In this document: in pieces, positions 9,304-17,885 of the stretch
How positions within the stretch are numbered: the stretch's first letter is position 1
Layout: each line of letters starts with the position of its first letter
Notes under the pieces: generated by a model
The model's database searches: none
What the model was told of the DNA's origin: nothing
What the model saw: the letters and a program-made list of their open reading frames with translations, nothing else
Made by a program: the position numbers and the translations under genes
Assembly: GCA_900550475.1 (NCBI GenBank)
Contig: URSA01000010.1
Span: 1-64,000, forward strand
Direction of reading: 5' to 3'
DNA length: 64,000 nucleotides
Source of the DNA: an uncultured Lachnospiraceae bacterium
GTDB taxonomy: Bacteria; Bacillota; Clostridia; Lachnospirales; Lachnospiraceae

Positions 9304-9349
9304 TCTTGTATCATAGGGAGATTACGGAGTGATTTCCTATGATACAAGA
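9304..9349. repeat. Perfect 14-bp inverted repeat
   Basis: Arms TCTTGTATCATAGG and CCTATGATACAAGA are separated by 18 bases. The right arm abuts the terminator of the TM2 gene. It may be a separate terminator, a processing site or the end of a small mobile repeat. No gene lies within. Confidence 0.7.
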
Positions 9350-9352
9350 AAA

Positions 9353-9385
9353 AAACAGCCCTTGTCTAAAAGACAAAGGCTGTTT
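9353..9385 (-). terminator. Intrinsic terminator of the TM2 gene
   Basis: Stem AAACAGCC(C)TTGTCT / AGACAAAGGCTGTTT, with a seven-T tail on the minus strand just after it. It lies ten bases beyond the TM2 stop. Confidence 0.85.
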
Positions 9386-9394
9386 CAGTGCATC

Positions 9395-9643
9395 TTATGC
9401 AGAATACTTTCCGTCAATGAATACTACTTCACTGGAATTCTTGTACGGCTCGCCATAAACCTTTGTGAGTGCGATGATGAAGTCAGCAAGTGCCCAAACT
9501 CCACAGCCACCAACAGTGATGAGCTTTAATACACCAAGGCCAACCTGTCCTCTTACGAAACGGTCAACACCAAGCTCACCAAGAAGGAAACAGAACACCC
9601 ATGTAAAAAGGTTCTTATCAACGCGTTTTTCTTTGCTTTCCAT
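9395..9643 (-). CDS. TM2-domain membrane protein
   Basis: An 82-residue protein with the TM2 domain: a basic cytosolic start, first helix LFTWVFCFLLGELGVDRF, a short turn with the conserved RF(V)RGQVGLGVLKL, and second helix with GCGVWALADFIIALT. The family is widespread and of unknown role. The start is preceded by AAGGAGGG (minus strand). It has its own terminator, so it is a single-gene unit. Confidence 0.88.
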   Translation of the reverse strand: MESKEKRVDKNLFTWVFCFLLGELGVDRFVRGQVGLGVLKLITVGGCGVWALADFIIALTKVYGEPYKNSSEVVFIDGKYSA

Positions 9644-9769
9644 CGGAAAACCCTCCTTAAAATGTAAAAATGTAAAATTTTTCTTATGTAAGCATTATAA
9701 AACAATTAATTCTATTATGTCAATACTTTAGCAGCAAAAGGTAAACATATGTGCAAACCGTACTTACCA

Positions 9770-9798
9770 TTGACAAGCATTCTTAACCGATGTATAAT
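9770..9798 (+). promoter_or_regulatory. Sigma-A promoter of the TetR operon
   Basis: TTGACA (9770-9775) and TATAAT (9793-9798) with a 17-base spacer, 42 bases before the tetR start. An AT-rich imperfect inverted repeat follows (TATAATTCAC and AATTATATAC region, about 9793-9831) and could be the autoregulatory operator. Confidence 0.8.
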
Positions 9799-9839
9799 TC
9801 ACATTATATATAACTCAAATTATATACAGAGGTGCAAAT

Positions 9840-10418
9840 ATGCCCGCAAAAGTAAAAATTACAAAGGAAATGATTGTGGACGCTGCCTTTGCGGTTGCCC
9901 GCGAAACGGGTGCGGAAAACATCAACGCGAGGACTGTATCGGAAAGGCTGCAGTGCTCTACACAGCCTGTCATGTATCATTTCGCAACGATCGAAGAATT
10001 GAAAAGGACTGTCTATGCGAAGGCAGACCTTTATCATTCGGAATATCTGATGAATATAGAAAGCCCCCAAAAGGGTGTCATGCTTGGGATTGGAATGAAT
10101 TATATCCGCTTTGCAATCGAGGAGCCGTATTTGTTCCGTTTTCTTTTTCAGTCGGATTTCTTCGGCGGAAGTACCCTGCTTGAGCTGATAGATGCGGAAG
10201 AGCTTACCCCTGTTCTTTCAGCTATGCAGAAAGCCTTGGGCGTCGATATGGAACAGACGAAAAAGGTCTTTTTAACCGTTTTTCTGTTTGCTCACGGGTA
10301 TGCAAGCATCATCGCCAACAATTCACTGAAATACGACGAGGAGCTTGTCAGTTCCCATTTGGAACGGGCTTACAGAGGCGCAATATTGGCAGCACAGAAG
10401 GAAATGCCGGACGCTTAG
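9840..10418 (+). CDS. TetR/AcrR-family transcriptional regulator
   Basis: A 192-residue regulator. Residues 8-55 form the TetR DNA-binding domain (MIVDAAFAVARETGAENINARTV, then CSTQPVMYHFATIEELKR). The helical remainder is the ligand/dimer domain. ATG follows GAGGTGCAAAT and a perfect promoter with a possible operator. It is first in an operon with a cysteine hydrolase, a small membrane protein and a CPBP protease, so it probably represses its own operon. Confidence 0.92.
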   Translation: MPAKVKITKEMIVDAAFAVARETGAENINARTVSERLQCSTQPVMYHFATIEELKRTVYAKADLYHSEYLMNIESPQKGVMLGIGMNYIRFAIEEPYLFRFLFQSDFFGGSTLLELIDAEELTPVLSAMQKALGVDMEQTKKVFLTVFLFAHGYASIIANNSLKYDEELVSSHLERAYRGAILAAQKEMPDA

Positions 10419-10501
10419 ACGCAGTGCAGACCAACGAAAGGGTTTGTACTGCGTTTATTGAATTTTGGGATTTATGTCCCGCCATTGTGAAGGAGTATAT
10501 T

Positions 10502-10996
10502 ATGAAAAACAGCGCACTGGTCGTAATCGACCTGCAAAATGACATCACGAAGAATTACAAGGAAATCATGGGAAAAGTCAATGAAGCAATTGACTGGGCA
10601 GCCAAAAAGGAACTGTGGGTCGTTTACATTCAGCATAACAACCTGTCTGCGGGAACCAGAACGTTCAAGCCCGGCACTCATGGTGCAGAGCTGGTGCCTG
10701 AAATGAAAATCGTATCCGACCATATCTTTACGAAGTCAAAAAGCAATGCTCTGACCAGCGAGGCCTTTACCGCCTTCATTGAGGAGCATGGCATCACCGA
10801 ATTTTATGTTGCCGGTGCAGATGCCGCGGCCTGCATCAAGTCCACTTGTTTTAATATGGCAAAAATCGGATATGCCGTTCATGTGCTGTCGGACTGCATC
10901 ACCAGCTACGACAAAAAGAAGCTGCCTGAGATGCTTACATATTATGAGAGCAAGGGTTGCTCTGTCGTGACGCTTCAAGAGGTCATGCAGGCGTAG
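10502..10996 (+). CDS. Isochorismatase-family cysteine hydrolase
   Basis: A 164-residue cytosolic hydrolase. The catalytic triad of the family is visible: Asp10 (VVIDLQND), Lys78 (IFTKSKSNAL) and Cys111 (GADAAACIKSTCF). Such enzymes cleave amides, ureido compounds or vinyl ethers (nicotinamidase, isochorismatase and relatives); the substrate here is not known. I use the ATG at 10502 behind GAAGGAG instead of an upstream in-frame ATG without a ribosome binding site. It is second in the TetR operon. Confidence 0.9.
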   Translation: MKNSALVVIDLQNDITKNYKEIMGKVNEAIDWAAKKELWVVYIQHNNLSAGTRTFKPGTHGAELVPEMKIVSDHIFTKSKSNALTSEAFTAFIEEHGITEFYVAGADAAACIKSTCFNMAKIGYAVHVLSDCITSYDKKKLPEMLTYYESKGCSVVTLQEVMQA

Positions 10997-11007
10997 CCGT
11001 TACAGAG

Positions 11008-11145
11008 GTGCACTCCATCCGCACCGCCTGGTTCTGTTGGGTGGCTGTAGGCTTGGTGGTGGCGGTTCTGATCATTCGCAGCGTGGCTGGGAAAAAAAGC
11101 GGCAAAAAGCAAGACAATAACTACAGCATGGAGGAAATGAAATGA
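11008..11145 (+). CDS. Small single-pass membrane protein
   Basis: Frame from a GTG at 11008: one hydrophobic helix (AWFCWVAVGLVVAVLII) and then a basic tail (AGKKSGKKQDNNYSMEEMK). The stop overlaps the ATG of the CPBP gene in ATGA, which supports translation of this frame. The start codon is uncertain. I do not know a function. Confidence 0.5.
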   Translation: MHSIRTAWFCWVAVGLVVAVLIIRSVAGKKSGKKQDNNYSMEEMK

Positions 11146-11213
11146 AAAAACTGTATGAAAAAAATGAGTTGACTTTTGCAATTGTATGGATCGTGGTTTA
11201 TTTGCTCGTGTGA
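11142..11213 (+). pseudogene. CPBP (CAAX-like) intramembrane protease, N-terminal fragment cut by the mobile element
   Basis: Codons 1-20 read MKKLYEKNELTFAIVWIVVY; after that the sequence enters the mobile element and stops within four codons. The rest of the gene lies at 20197-20880. Joining codon 20 (TAT) to the right-hand TGT at 20197 restores one open frame, VVYCVLQSFANPL. ATG overlaps the stop of the preceding small gene. Confidence 0.88.
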
Positions 11214-11255
11214 GATAAAGAAGTAAAAGAAGTGTAAAAAATTTTGCCGTCCCCT

Positions 11256-11274
11256 GTCCGGCTGACTGCCGGAC
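11256..11274 (-). terminator. Hairpin downstream of the serine recombinase
   Basis: Perfect stem GTCCGGC / GCCGGAC with a five-base loop, ten bases beyond the recombinase stop. On the minus strand it is followed after a short spacer by an AATTTTTT run. Probable terminator at the left end of the element. Confidence 0.55.
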
Positions 11275-11284
11275 GGGTCGGGCT

Positions 11285-12904
11285 TTAGTCGGGCAGTTCT
11301 ACCCTGCCGACAAAAGAGTAATAGATTTCGATTTCCTGTCTGCGGAGCTTCCCCCGCCGTTTCCCGTCAGGGGCTTCCGATTCGTGGACTACGATTTTCT
11401 CCACAAACTCCCGCAACAGGGTAGGGGTGAGTTCCTCAATGGTGGTGTGCCTGCGGAGAACGCCCATAAACTTCTCGGCGTTTGCGGCGGCTTCCAGCGT
11501 CCTTGAAAGCTCGTTCTGCAAAGCGGCGGCTTTCTCTTTCAGTTCCTTTTGCTCGGCTTCGTAGTCTGCCGAAAGCTCCATGAAGCGCTCGTCTGATATG
11601 CGCCCCGCCACGCTGTCCTCATAAAGCCGCTTGAAGATAGCGGAGAGTTCCGTAATCCGCTTTTCTGCCGCTTCCAGCTCTTTCTTTTTTGCGGCGTTCC
11701 GGCGTTTGTCACCGTCCTCGCCCTGCTGGATAAGCTGCTTCATAAAGCGGGCTTCGTGCTTTGCGGCATAGCTGGTGACTTTCCGTAAGTTCTCGGTCAC
11801 TCCGGCGGTGAGGTAGTCGGTGCGGATAAAGTGCGCCGTACAGTCTGCCGTGCGCTTCTTGTAGCTGCCGCAGATATAGCAGTCCTGCCGCCGCTTGTCC
11901 GTCTGATACCTCTGCTGGTACATGACGCTGCCGCAGTCGGCGCAGAAGAGTATGCCGGAGAACAAGCCCACCTCATCATAGCGGTTTGGGCGTTTGCGCT
12001 GTCTGCGCAGCTCCTGCACACGCTCCCATGTAGGGCTGTCAATGATTGGCTCGTGGTGGTTCTCAAATACCGCCTGTTTCTCCACGGGGTTCTCCCGGCT
12101 CTGCTTCACCTTGTAGGACACTTTTTCCGTCTTGAAGTTCACAAGGCAGCCCGTGTATTCCCTGTTTTCAAGGATATGCACCACGGTGTTTGTCGCCCAC
12201 TTGCACTCATAGCCGGGGTGGTAGCGGCGGGTGCTTCCCGTCCGGCGGTATTCCAGTGTTCCCGGCGTGGGGATTTCCTGTTCCGTAAGCATACGGGCTA
12301 TCTTGGTCGGCCCGTTCCCGGCAAGGCAAAGGCTGTAAATCTGCTGCACTAACGGGGCGGCTTCTTCGTCAATGATGAAATTTTCGTTTTCGTCCATGAG
12401 GTAGCCGTAAACAGGCTTGCTTGTGACGGGCTTCCCGCTCATGCCTTTTGAGCGTTTTACCGCCCGGATTTTCTTGCTCGTATCCCTCACCAGCCATTCG
12501 TTAAAAATGTTGCGCAGCGGCGCAAAATCATTCTCGCCCTGTGCGCTGTCCACTCCGTCATTGATAGCGATAAAGCGGACGCCTTTCTGTGGGAAAATCA
12601 TTTCTGTATACATTCCCACTTGTAAGTAGTTCCGCCCTAATCTTGACATATCCTTTACAATGACCGCTCCCACAAGCCCCGCTTCAATGTCGGCAAGCAT
12701 GGACTGGAAGCCGGGTCTTTGGAAATTTGCCCCCGAAAATCCGTCGTCCGTGTACCATTTCAGATTCGTAAACCCGTTCTGTTTAGCGTAGGATTCAAGG
12801 ATTCTTTTCTGGTTGCTTATGGAATTGGATTCCCCGGAAAGCTCGTCCTCATGGGATAGCCTGGGATATAAGGCGGTGATTTTTTGGGTGGTCTGTCTTG
12901 ACAT
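11285..12904 (-). CDS. Large serine recombinase (TnpX-like)
   Basis: A 539-residue integrase/excisionase. The resolvase catalytic domain holds the nucleophile Ser17 (LYPRLSHEDELSGES) and the conserved DDGFSGANFQRPGFQ and KDMSRLGRNYLQVG blocks. A recombinase domain follows (PVYGYLMDENENF to about 290). Next come the zinc ribbon (CADCGSVMYQ, CYICGSYKK, C further on) and a coiled coil from about 380 to 480. It lies beside the left end, as expected for Tn4451-family elements, and would excise and insert the element through a circular form. Confidence 0.95.
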   Translation of the reverse strand: MSRQTTQKITALYPRLSHEDELSGESNSISNQKRILESYAKQNGFTNLKWYTDDGFSGANFQRPGFQSMLADIEAGLVGAVIVKDMSRLGRNYLQVGMYTEMIFPQKGVRFIAINDGVDSAQGENDFAPLRNIFNEWLVRDTSKKIRAVKRSKGMSGKPVTSKPVYGYLMDENENFIIDEEAAPLVQQIYSLCLAGNGPTKIARMLTEQEIPTPGTLEYRRTGSTRRYHPGYECKWATNTVVHILENREYTGCLVNFKTEKVSYKVKQSRENPVEKQAVFENHHEPIIDSPTWERVQELRRQRKRPNRYDEVGLFSGILFCADCGSVMYQQRYQTDKRRQDCYICGSYKKRTADCTAHFIRTDYLTAGVTENLRKVTSYAAKHEARFMKQLIQQGEDGDKRRNAAKKKELEAAEKRITELSAIFKRLYEDSVAGRISDERFMELSADYEAEQKELKEKAAALQNELSRTLEAAANAEKFMGVLRRHTTIEELTPTLLREFVEKIVVHESEAPDGKRRGKLRRQEIEIYYSFVGRVELPD

Positions 12905-13038
12905 AGATTCCTCCGTTTCCGACAGCCAGCCCCACTATTCCGTATGGACAGTATACCACACGCCGGGGCTGGCTGTACAGTCTTTTCTGTTACTTTACGC
13001 CCCGTCAAAATGACGGTTTTCCTTTTAGGCTTATCGCA

Positions 13039-13230
13039 CTATGCGGAGAACGGCGGCAGGCTCCCGGCGGCGGCTTCCGCTTCCAGCAGCTTCATCATCT
13101 TATCGGCGGCGGTGTCGGTTGCGTCCTGTTTGAAAAAGCCGGAAACGACAAGCAGGGTATTGCCTATCCGGGTTTCGGTCACGCAGTCCGGGCGGCGGGC
13201 GGGGCGGTCTTTCTTCATGGTGTCGGTCAT
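13039..13230 (-). CDS. tnpW: Transposon-encoded protein TnpW
   Basis: A 63-residue basic-then-acidic small protein (RIGNTLLVVSGFF, then TAADKMMKLLEAEA) of the type found upstream of the large serine recombinase in Tn4451-like elements and annotated as TnpW. Its exact role is not known; an accessory part in recombination has been suggested by position. Its start overlaps the stop of the DnaC-like gene in ATGA. Confidence 0.75.
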   Translation of the reverse strand: MTDTMKKDRPARRPDCVTETRIGNTLLVVSGFFKQDATDTAADKMMKLLEAEAAAGSLPPFSA

Positions 13231-14081
13231 AGGCAGATCTCCTTTCCGTTCAGCAGTGTTTTAAGGCGTTCCATTTTTTCCCTTGCTCTGGCTTTTCTGA
13301 AATTCTCCCCGGTAATGCGGACGGGGGTACACATTTCAATAAGGCGGTCATAAATCCGGGCATGTGGCGTGTCCTCCGGGTTCTGCAATTCTTCCAACGT
13401 CAAATTTGTGGTGACTATTAACGGCTTTCTGCTGCGGTATCGGCTGTCAACCACGTTATAGACTTGCTCTAAGCCGTATTCCGTGCCACGCTCCATGCCG
13501 AAATCGTCAAGGATAAGCAGCGGGAAGCTGCAAAGGCGGGAGATATATTCGTTGCGGTCTTTGAAGCTGGCGGCAAGGTCATTGAGGATAAGGGCAAAAT
13601 TCGTCATGCACACGGAAATCTCTTTCTCCATGAGGGCATTGGCGATACACCCGGCAAGATAGCTCTTGCCTGTGCCGACACTCCCCCACAAAATCAATCC
13701 GTGGTTTCCGTCCTCTATCTGCTCCCATTGTTCCACATAGCGGCGGGCTTTCTCCATTTGGGGGCATTTCCCGTTGTCGTTCCCGAAAGTCCATTCCCTC
13801 ATAGCCGGGTCTGTGAAACCGATTCTTTTCAGCCGTTCCACTTCCTCCCGGTGCTTCTGCTCCCGGTCTGCGGCTTCCCGTTCCTCCCGCCGTTTCCGCT
13901 GGCAGTCACATTCTTTGGGGTGTCGGTCACGTCCGAAAAGCGTCTTGCCCTCCGGGAAGTAGGCTTCTTTGGGCTGGCGGCAGCTCCCGCAATACAAAAG
14001 CCCGTCCTCGCCTATGTAGTCCTCCGGCTCTGCTTTCTGTGCCGTGGCAAGCCGGAAAGTAGCGTTATCGTAATCAAACAT
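13227..14081 (-). CDS. DnaC/IstB-like AAA+ ATPase
   Basis: A 284-residue helicase-loader-type ATPase. The N-terminal ~90 residues include a zinc-finger-like part (CGSCRQPKE and CDCQRKRREE). The AAA+ core has Walker A LWGSVGTGKSYLAG near 140-152, Walker B LLILDDFGMERGTE near 190, and sensor I VTTNLTLEEL. It lies next to a RepA-like initiator, so the element may replicate briefly as a circle after excision. Confidence 0.9.
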   Translation of the reverse strand: MFDYDNATFRLATAQKAEPEDYIGEDGLLYCGSCRQPKEAYFPEGKTLFGRDRHPKECDCQRKRREEREAADREQKHREEVERLKRIGFTDPAMREWTFGNDNGKCPQMEKARRYVEQWEQIEDGNHGLILWGSVGTGKSYLAGCIANALMEKEISVCMTNFALILNDLAASFKDRNEYISRLCSFPLLILDDFGMERGTEYGLEQVYNVVDSRYRSRKPLIVTTNLTLEELQNPEDTPHARIYDRLIEMCTPVRITGENFRKARAREKMERLKTLLNGKEICL

Positions 14082-14144
14082 AAAATCGTTCCTCCTTGTT
14101 CATGGTCTTTTACGCCCTGTTTACGGGGCGTTGTGTCTATGCTG

Positions 14145-14909
14145 TCAAAGGCTCTCGCCCTCTTTGTAGGAATAATCGGGGATTCCCTTTTTCGGGTTCT
14201 CCTTTTTCTCCCGGTTTAACCAGCGGCGCAATGCGGCGGCATGGCACACATAATCATTCCCTGTGGCAGCTATGAACTCGCTCATTTCCTCGATAAGCCG
14301 TTCCAGCCTGTCCGGGTATTCCTCTTTCAGTTCCGCATACTCGGATTCAGAGAGGAAAATATTTTTATATCTCCCAAATGGGGCGGGCGGCTCCCCACTC
14401 GCTCCTTTTAGTTGGTTCTCTTTTAGTTGGTTTATAGTAAGTTGGTTAGGGGTCGGTTTTCCGTCCAACGCAAAGGTCGGTTTTCCGCCCTTATGAGGGT
14501 CGCTTTTCCGGCTATCAGAGGGTCGGTTTTCCGGCTCTATGGCTGTCATATGGTCGGAAAACTGTACCACTGGCACTTGCGGTATTTTCACATAAAGGCG
14601 GTTCGGTGCGGAAAATCCCCGGCGTTCCCTCACCAAAAGCCCGGCAGCGTCCAGCTCGTTCAGTGCGGATTTTATGGCGGTTCTGCCTTTATCCAGCGTT
14701 TCCGCTATCTCCGAAACGGGATAGAAAATATACGTCCTGCCCTCGCTGTCCTGCCAGCCGTTCTTCTGTGAGAGAGTGATACGGTCTAGCAGCAGCGCAT
14801 AGAGCAGCCTTGCGGTATAGGACAAGTCCATTTTCAGCAGGAAACATGGATAAGGGAAAAACTGCGGCATTGCGGTGTCGGCTGTGATGTAATCGGTTAT
14901 GGTTCTCAC
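14145..14909 (-). CDS. RepA-like replication initiator / winged-helix protein
   Basis: A 254-residue protein. Residues 15-110 match the replication initiator A N-terminal domain of Firmicute plasmids and ICEs (FFPYPCFLLKMDLSYTARLLY and ISEIAETLDKGRTAIKSALNEL as the winged helix). The C-terminal part (EYAELKEEYPDRLERLIEEMSEF) is the DnaD-like tail seen in such proteins. It lies upstream of the DnaC-like gene. The middle (residues about 120-175) is low in complexity, with repeated SDSRKSD/KPT motifs. Confidence 0.82.
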   Translation of the reverse strand: MRTITDYITADTAMPQFFPYPCFLLKMDLSYTARLLYALLLDRITLSQKNGWQDSEGRTYIFYPVSEIAETLDKGRTAIKSALNELDAAGLLVRERRGFSAPNRLYVKIPQVPVVQFSDHMTAIEPENRPSDSRKSDPHKGGKPTFALDGKPTPNQLTINQLKENQLKGASGEPPAPFGRYKNIFLSESEYAELKEEYPDRLERLIEEMSEFIAATGNDYVCHAAALRRWLNREKKENPKKGIPDYSYKEGESL

Positions 14910-15009
14910 CTCCTGTCTGTGGCTTCTGTTACACAGTTAAAACGGCTTTTTCGGGGGTAAAGGATATAAATATCGTCTACCCGTTGAGGGCGGTCTGAAA
15001 AGCCTTGAT

Positions 15010-15396
15010 TTATGGGCTTCTTTCATAGCCTAAATGCGTAGAAAGGTGGTATCTTTTCCGTTGTCTGTCTGCTTCTTTCCGGCGGCGCACTTTGGCGGCG
15101 CAGTCCGTGCAGTATTTCCCCCGGTTTGATTTGGGGAGAAAATACCCGCCGCACTCGGTACAGCGTTTCCTGTCTGCCCGGTGCAAAAGGGCGGCTTCCA
15201 GTTTCCCGTCCAGCGGCAGCACGGCGGCAATGAACCAGCGGCACAAGAGGGAATAGCTGATACTCTGCACACACACGCAAGGCTCGCCGTTATCCAGCAC
15301 AATACAATTCCCGTTGTCATAGTTGCAGCACTCATGCACAAGCCGACACGCCGCCCGGTGCTGGCAGTAGTCCATATATGGGCGTTTACCGTTCAT
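15010..15396 (-). CDS. Cysteine-rich VLP-type mobile element protein
   Basis: From the ATG at 15396 (RBS GGGCGGGAGA) a 128-residue basic protein begins MNGKRPYMDYCQHRAAC. It has two cysteine groups: an N-terminal set around CCNYDNGNCIVLDNGEPCVC and a zinc-ribbon-like pair CTECGGYF / KYCTDCAAK. The C-terminus is very basic (VRRRKEADRQRKRYH). Such proteins are frequent beside relaxases in Firmicute ICE/IME and are annotated as cysteine-rich VLP proteins; their function is unknown. It overlaps the relaxase stop by 11 bases. Confidence 0.75.
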   Translation of the reverse strand: MNGKRPYMDYCQHRAACRLVHECCNYDNGNCIVLDNGEPCVCVQSISYSLLCRWFIAAVLPLDGKLEAALLHRADRKRCTECGGYFLPKSNRGKYCTDCAAKVRRRKEADRQRKRYHLSTHLGYERSP

Positions 15397-17026
15397 TCTC
15401 CCGCCCCTTTCCCCGTTCCGGCTCACGGCGCAGGATTTGGTCTATATTGCCCTTGACGGTCTGCAATTCCCGGACATTTTCTTTCTTCTCCCGGTACTCG
15501 TTGTAAAGCGTGTTCTTCTCCCTCATAAGCTGCTCAATCTCCGCCTGCAAGGTCTTGGACGCTGGCAGCTTGGAGATTCCCTGTGCCTTGAAATACCGGG
15601 CGGCAGATTCGGAAATGATAAACTCGCTTTCGTGCTGCTCCCGGTAGGCTCTCCGGGCTTTCTCCGTTTTCTGCGCCCGCAGTCCGTCACGGGCGGGCTT
15701 GGTCTTGATGTACGCTAATAGCTGCTTCTGCAAGTCCTTTTTCTCCCGTAAAGTGCTTTCCACGGCTTTCAGTTTCCCGGTCGCTTCATGCAGCCCGGCA
15801 CTGGCGGCGGCAAGGGCGGCTTCCAGTTCTTCCGGGGAAGAAAAGCCGGATTCCTCGTATACGCTCATGGTCGCCGCCATTTGCTTCAGATTGTGCAGGG
15901 TCGCCCATTTCTCGTAGCCTTTCCCCTTGCCCTCGGCTCGTTTCGCTTCCCGGTCTACCATGCGCTGTACGCCGTCCTGTTTCGGTGCGTTTATGGCGGC
16001 TTTGTTACGCTGTAAACGCTCCCTTATGCTGCGGGGGTGTTCTTCTTTGGGTGCTGTCTTTTCGGTGGCTCTCTCGGCGTTCTGTGCGTTCTGCTCCAAC
16101 AATGCAAGTACGGCGGCACGGTCAAAATCATCACCCAGTTTCCGGGCGGTGACTGGCTTCGTCCTGTCCGGCGTGAGATACGACAATCTCCCTCGGCTCT
16201 CCTTGACGGTCACGCCCTGTTGCAGCAGCTTCCCGGAGAAGTCCTCAAAAGAAACAGCAGAGGACAGGGCGGTGCGGATCGTGCGCCGCAGCTTCTCCTT
16301 GTCGGTTTCAAATTTTGTAAGTTTGGGCGGCTCTCCTGTGGCGGCAAGGGAAGCGTTCTCTTTATCCAGTGCGGCTTGTCCTTTCCGTTTCGCCCAATAC
16401 TCACGCTCGGTGACACGGTTCTTGCTGCCATTGAGTAAATCAATCTGATAGAGGTTTTCCCGGTGGCACATCTCCATGACTTCCGCTTTGAAATATTCCA
16501 TAGCTGCGTCCGTACAGCGGTGCTTGCAGCCCTCCCTTGTGTCTGCCGGTCTTTCCATGTAGGGCAATAGTGGCACTTCCTCAATCCGTAGGGAATTGAT
16601 TACGATATGCACATGGATGTTGCCGCTGTGGTTATGCCCGTCCGGGTGGGTGCATACAAGGGCTTGGTGTCCGGGGAAATGCTCTTTACAGAACTGCTCG
16701 CCCAACTGTTGCGCCCGGTCTACGGATAGCCCATTGTCGGCAGCGTCACGGGGGTCAAAGCTGATAATGTAATGGTGGCTCTTTACGTCCTCTTTTCTTT
16801 GGTTCTTGCCGTATTTCAGATTGGAGCGCATACACGCTATGGCAAAATCTTCATCACCGCAATTCAGAGAGGAAATGAGATAGCCTGTCCTCGGAACAAT
16901 CTGCCCGTTTTTATCAAGTGTGGGCTTCATGGAAAACTCGTCATGCTCAAAGGTTAGGTACTGCTCGGCTGCTCCATAATCGGCATTTTTAGAGCTGATA
17001 TGTTTGAACGTTGCCAACGGCTTCAC
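15386..17026 (-). CDS. Relaxase/mobilization nuclease (MobA/VirD2-type)
   Basis: A 546-residue relaxase that would nick oriT and lead the strand in transfer. The N-terminus has the nucleophile region (HISSKNADYGAAEQYLTF). The metal-binding histidine motif follows at about residues 130-149 (HPDGHNHSGN and IHVHIVINS). Long charged helices occupy the C-terminal half (residues about 380-530). It starts with GTG inside the end of mobC (38-base overlap), a translational coupling common in mob modules. It is the only transfer enzyme present, so transfer must use another element's secretion channel. Confidence 0.93.
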   Translation of the reverse strand: MKPLATFKHISSKNADYGAAEQYLTFEHDEFSMKPTLDKNGQIVPRTGYLISSLNCGDEDFAIACMRSNLKYGKNQRKEDVKSHHYIISFDPRDAADNGLSVDRAQQLGEQFCKEHFPGHQALVCTHPDGHNHSGNIHVHIVINSLRIEEVPLLPYMERPADTREGCKHRCTDAAMEYFKAEVMEMCHRENLYQIDLLNGSKNRVTEREYWAKRKGQAALDKENASLAATGEPPKLTKFETDKEKLRRTIRTALSSAVSFEDFSGKLLQQGVTVKESRGRLSYLTPDRTKPVTARKLGDDFDRAAVLALLEQNAQNAERATEKTAPKEEHPRSIRERLQRNKAAINAPKQDGVQRMVDREAKRAEGKGKGYEKWATLHNLKQMAATMSVYEESGFSSPEELEAALAAASAGLHEATGKLKAVESTLREKKDLQKQLLAYIKTKPARDGLRAQKTEKARRAYREQHESEFIISESAARYFKAQGISKLPASKTLQAEIEQLMREKNTLYNEYREKKENVRELQTVKGNIDQILRREPERGKGRENER

Positions 17027-17384
17027 CTACTTTCTGCAAGACTTCAAACTTCAAGGCGGCAAGCTCCGCTGTGGCGGCTCGCACCTCTTGGGAGAGGGCG
17101 TTATAAGGTGCGCCATACTCGTTCAGACAGCGGGCAATCTGGTTCAAGTTGCCGCCGATTTTCCCGTACTCGGCGGTTAGCTTCCCAACGGCAGAGAGCA
17201 GTTCATCATTGACCGGGGAAACGGTAATAACCGGACGTATGCTTGACTTAATGAGGGCTTGCCGGATAAACTCGGCTTGGCTCATTTTGCAGAGGGTGAC
17301 ACGCTCGGAAAACTCGGCGTATTCTTCCTCGGTCAAGCGTGTCTTGATTACCCGGTGGCGGTGGGGCGTGTTGTATCTTTTCAT
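16989..17384 (-). CDS. MobC-like relaxosome protein
   Basis: A 131-residue accessory protein. ATG at 17384 follows AAAGGAGGTCTGCGACC, which decides the start. The N-terminus is a ribbon-helix-helix DNA-binding part (VIKTRLTEEEYAEFSERV). The C-terminal helices contain the MobC signature IGGNLNQIARCLNEYG near residues 78-93. It probably binds oriT, which lies immediately upstream at about 17400-17545, and helps the relaxase open it. Confidence 0.9.
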   Translation of the reverse strand: MKRYNTPHRHRVIKTRLTEEEYAEFSERVTLCKMSQAEFIRQALIKSSIRPVITVSPVNDELLSAVGKLTAEYGKIGGNLNQIARCLNEYGAPYNALSQEVRAATAELAALKFEVLQKVGEAVGNVQTYQL

Positions 17385-17399
17385 GGTCGCAGACCTCCT

Positions 17400-17545
17400 T
17401 TCCTTTATGCTTTGCCCTTTCACTAACAGGAGAAAAACAGGGGCAAAACGGAAGTGTTTTTTGAAAAATCCGAAAAATTTTTTCGGTGGATTTTTCAAGC
17501 GGCGCAAGCCGCAAAAGGCGGGCTTGGGGTGGCAACCCCAACAAG
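17400..17545. other. Candidate origin of transfer (oriT)
   Basis: The region just upstream of mobC holds three stacked inverted repeats: GAAAAATCC (17463-17471) with GGATTTTTC (17488-17496), itself enclosing a CGAAAAA/TTTTTTCG pair; GCGGC-GCAA-GCCGC (17499-17512); and TTGGGG-TGGC-AACCCCAA (17524-17541). Dense hairpins beside mobC/relaxase are typical of oriT. The exact nick site cannot be read. Confidence 0.65.
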
Positions 17546-17885
17546 ATTCCCGCAGGACAAAATTGAGCGTTTAGCGAAATTTGGTACTGTGGTAGAATCT
17601 TGCTCTAAGAAAGTGGCGGCTTTCCCTGTGTGGGCTTTTGCTGATACCCTCGACGGAGAGGGCGGGGCTTCTGCCAACTTTGCGGCGGTATTTCTCCCCC
17701 TAATACCTACAACACCACGTAAAGCAAAATTGACGGAGATTTGCGAAAATTTCTTTCTATCCCCCTTTTCACGGCATAATACCGACGATTTTTGAAAATG
17801 CCAAAAATGGGCGCAAAAAAACAGGAAACCTTTTTTGATTTCCTGTCTTGGTGTGCCGTTCTATGTAGCGGCGGTTATTCTGTTA
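17546..17885. other. Gene-free spacer between oriT and cargo
   Basis: Both strands have short open frames only as shadows (for example 17454-17795), without ribosome binding sites. I see no gene. Confidence 0.5.

Noticed and set aside
15030..15341. Overlapping minus-strand frames in the Cys-rich gene
   Set aside because: Frame-shifted shadows of the same coding region.
17454..17795. Plus-strand ORF over the oriT region
   Set aside because: It is read through inverted repeats, has no start signal and no family likeness.
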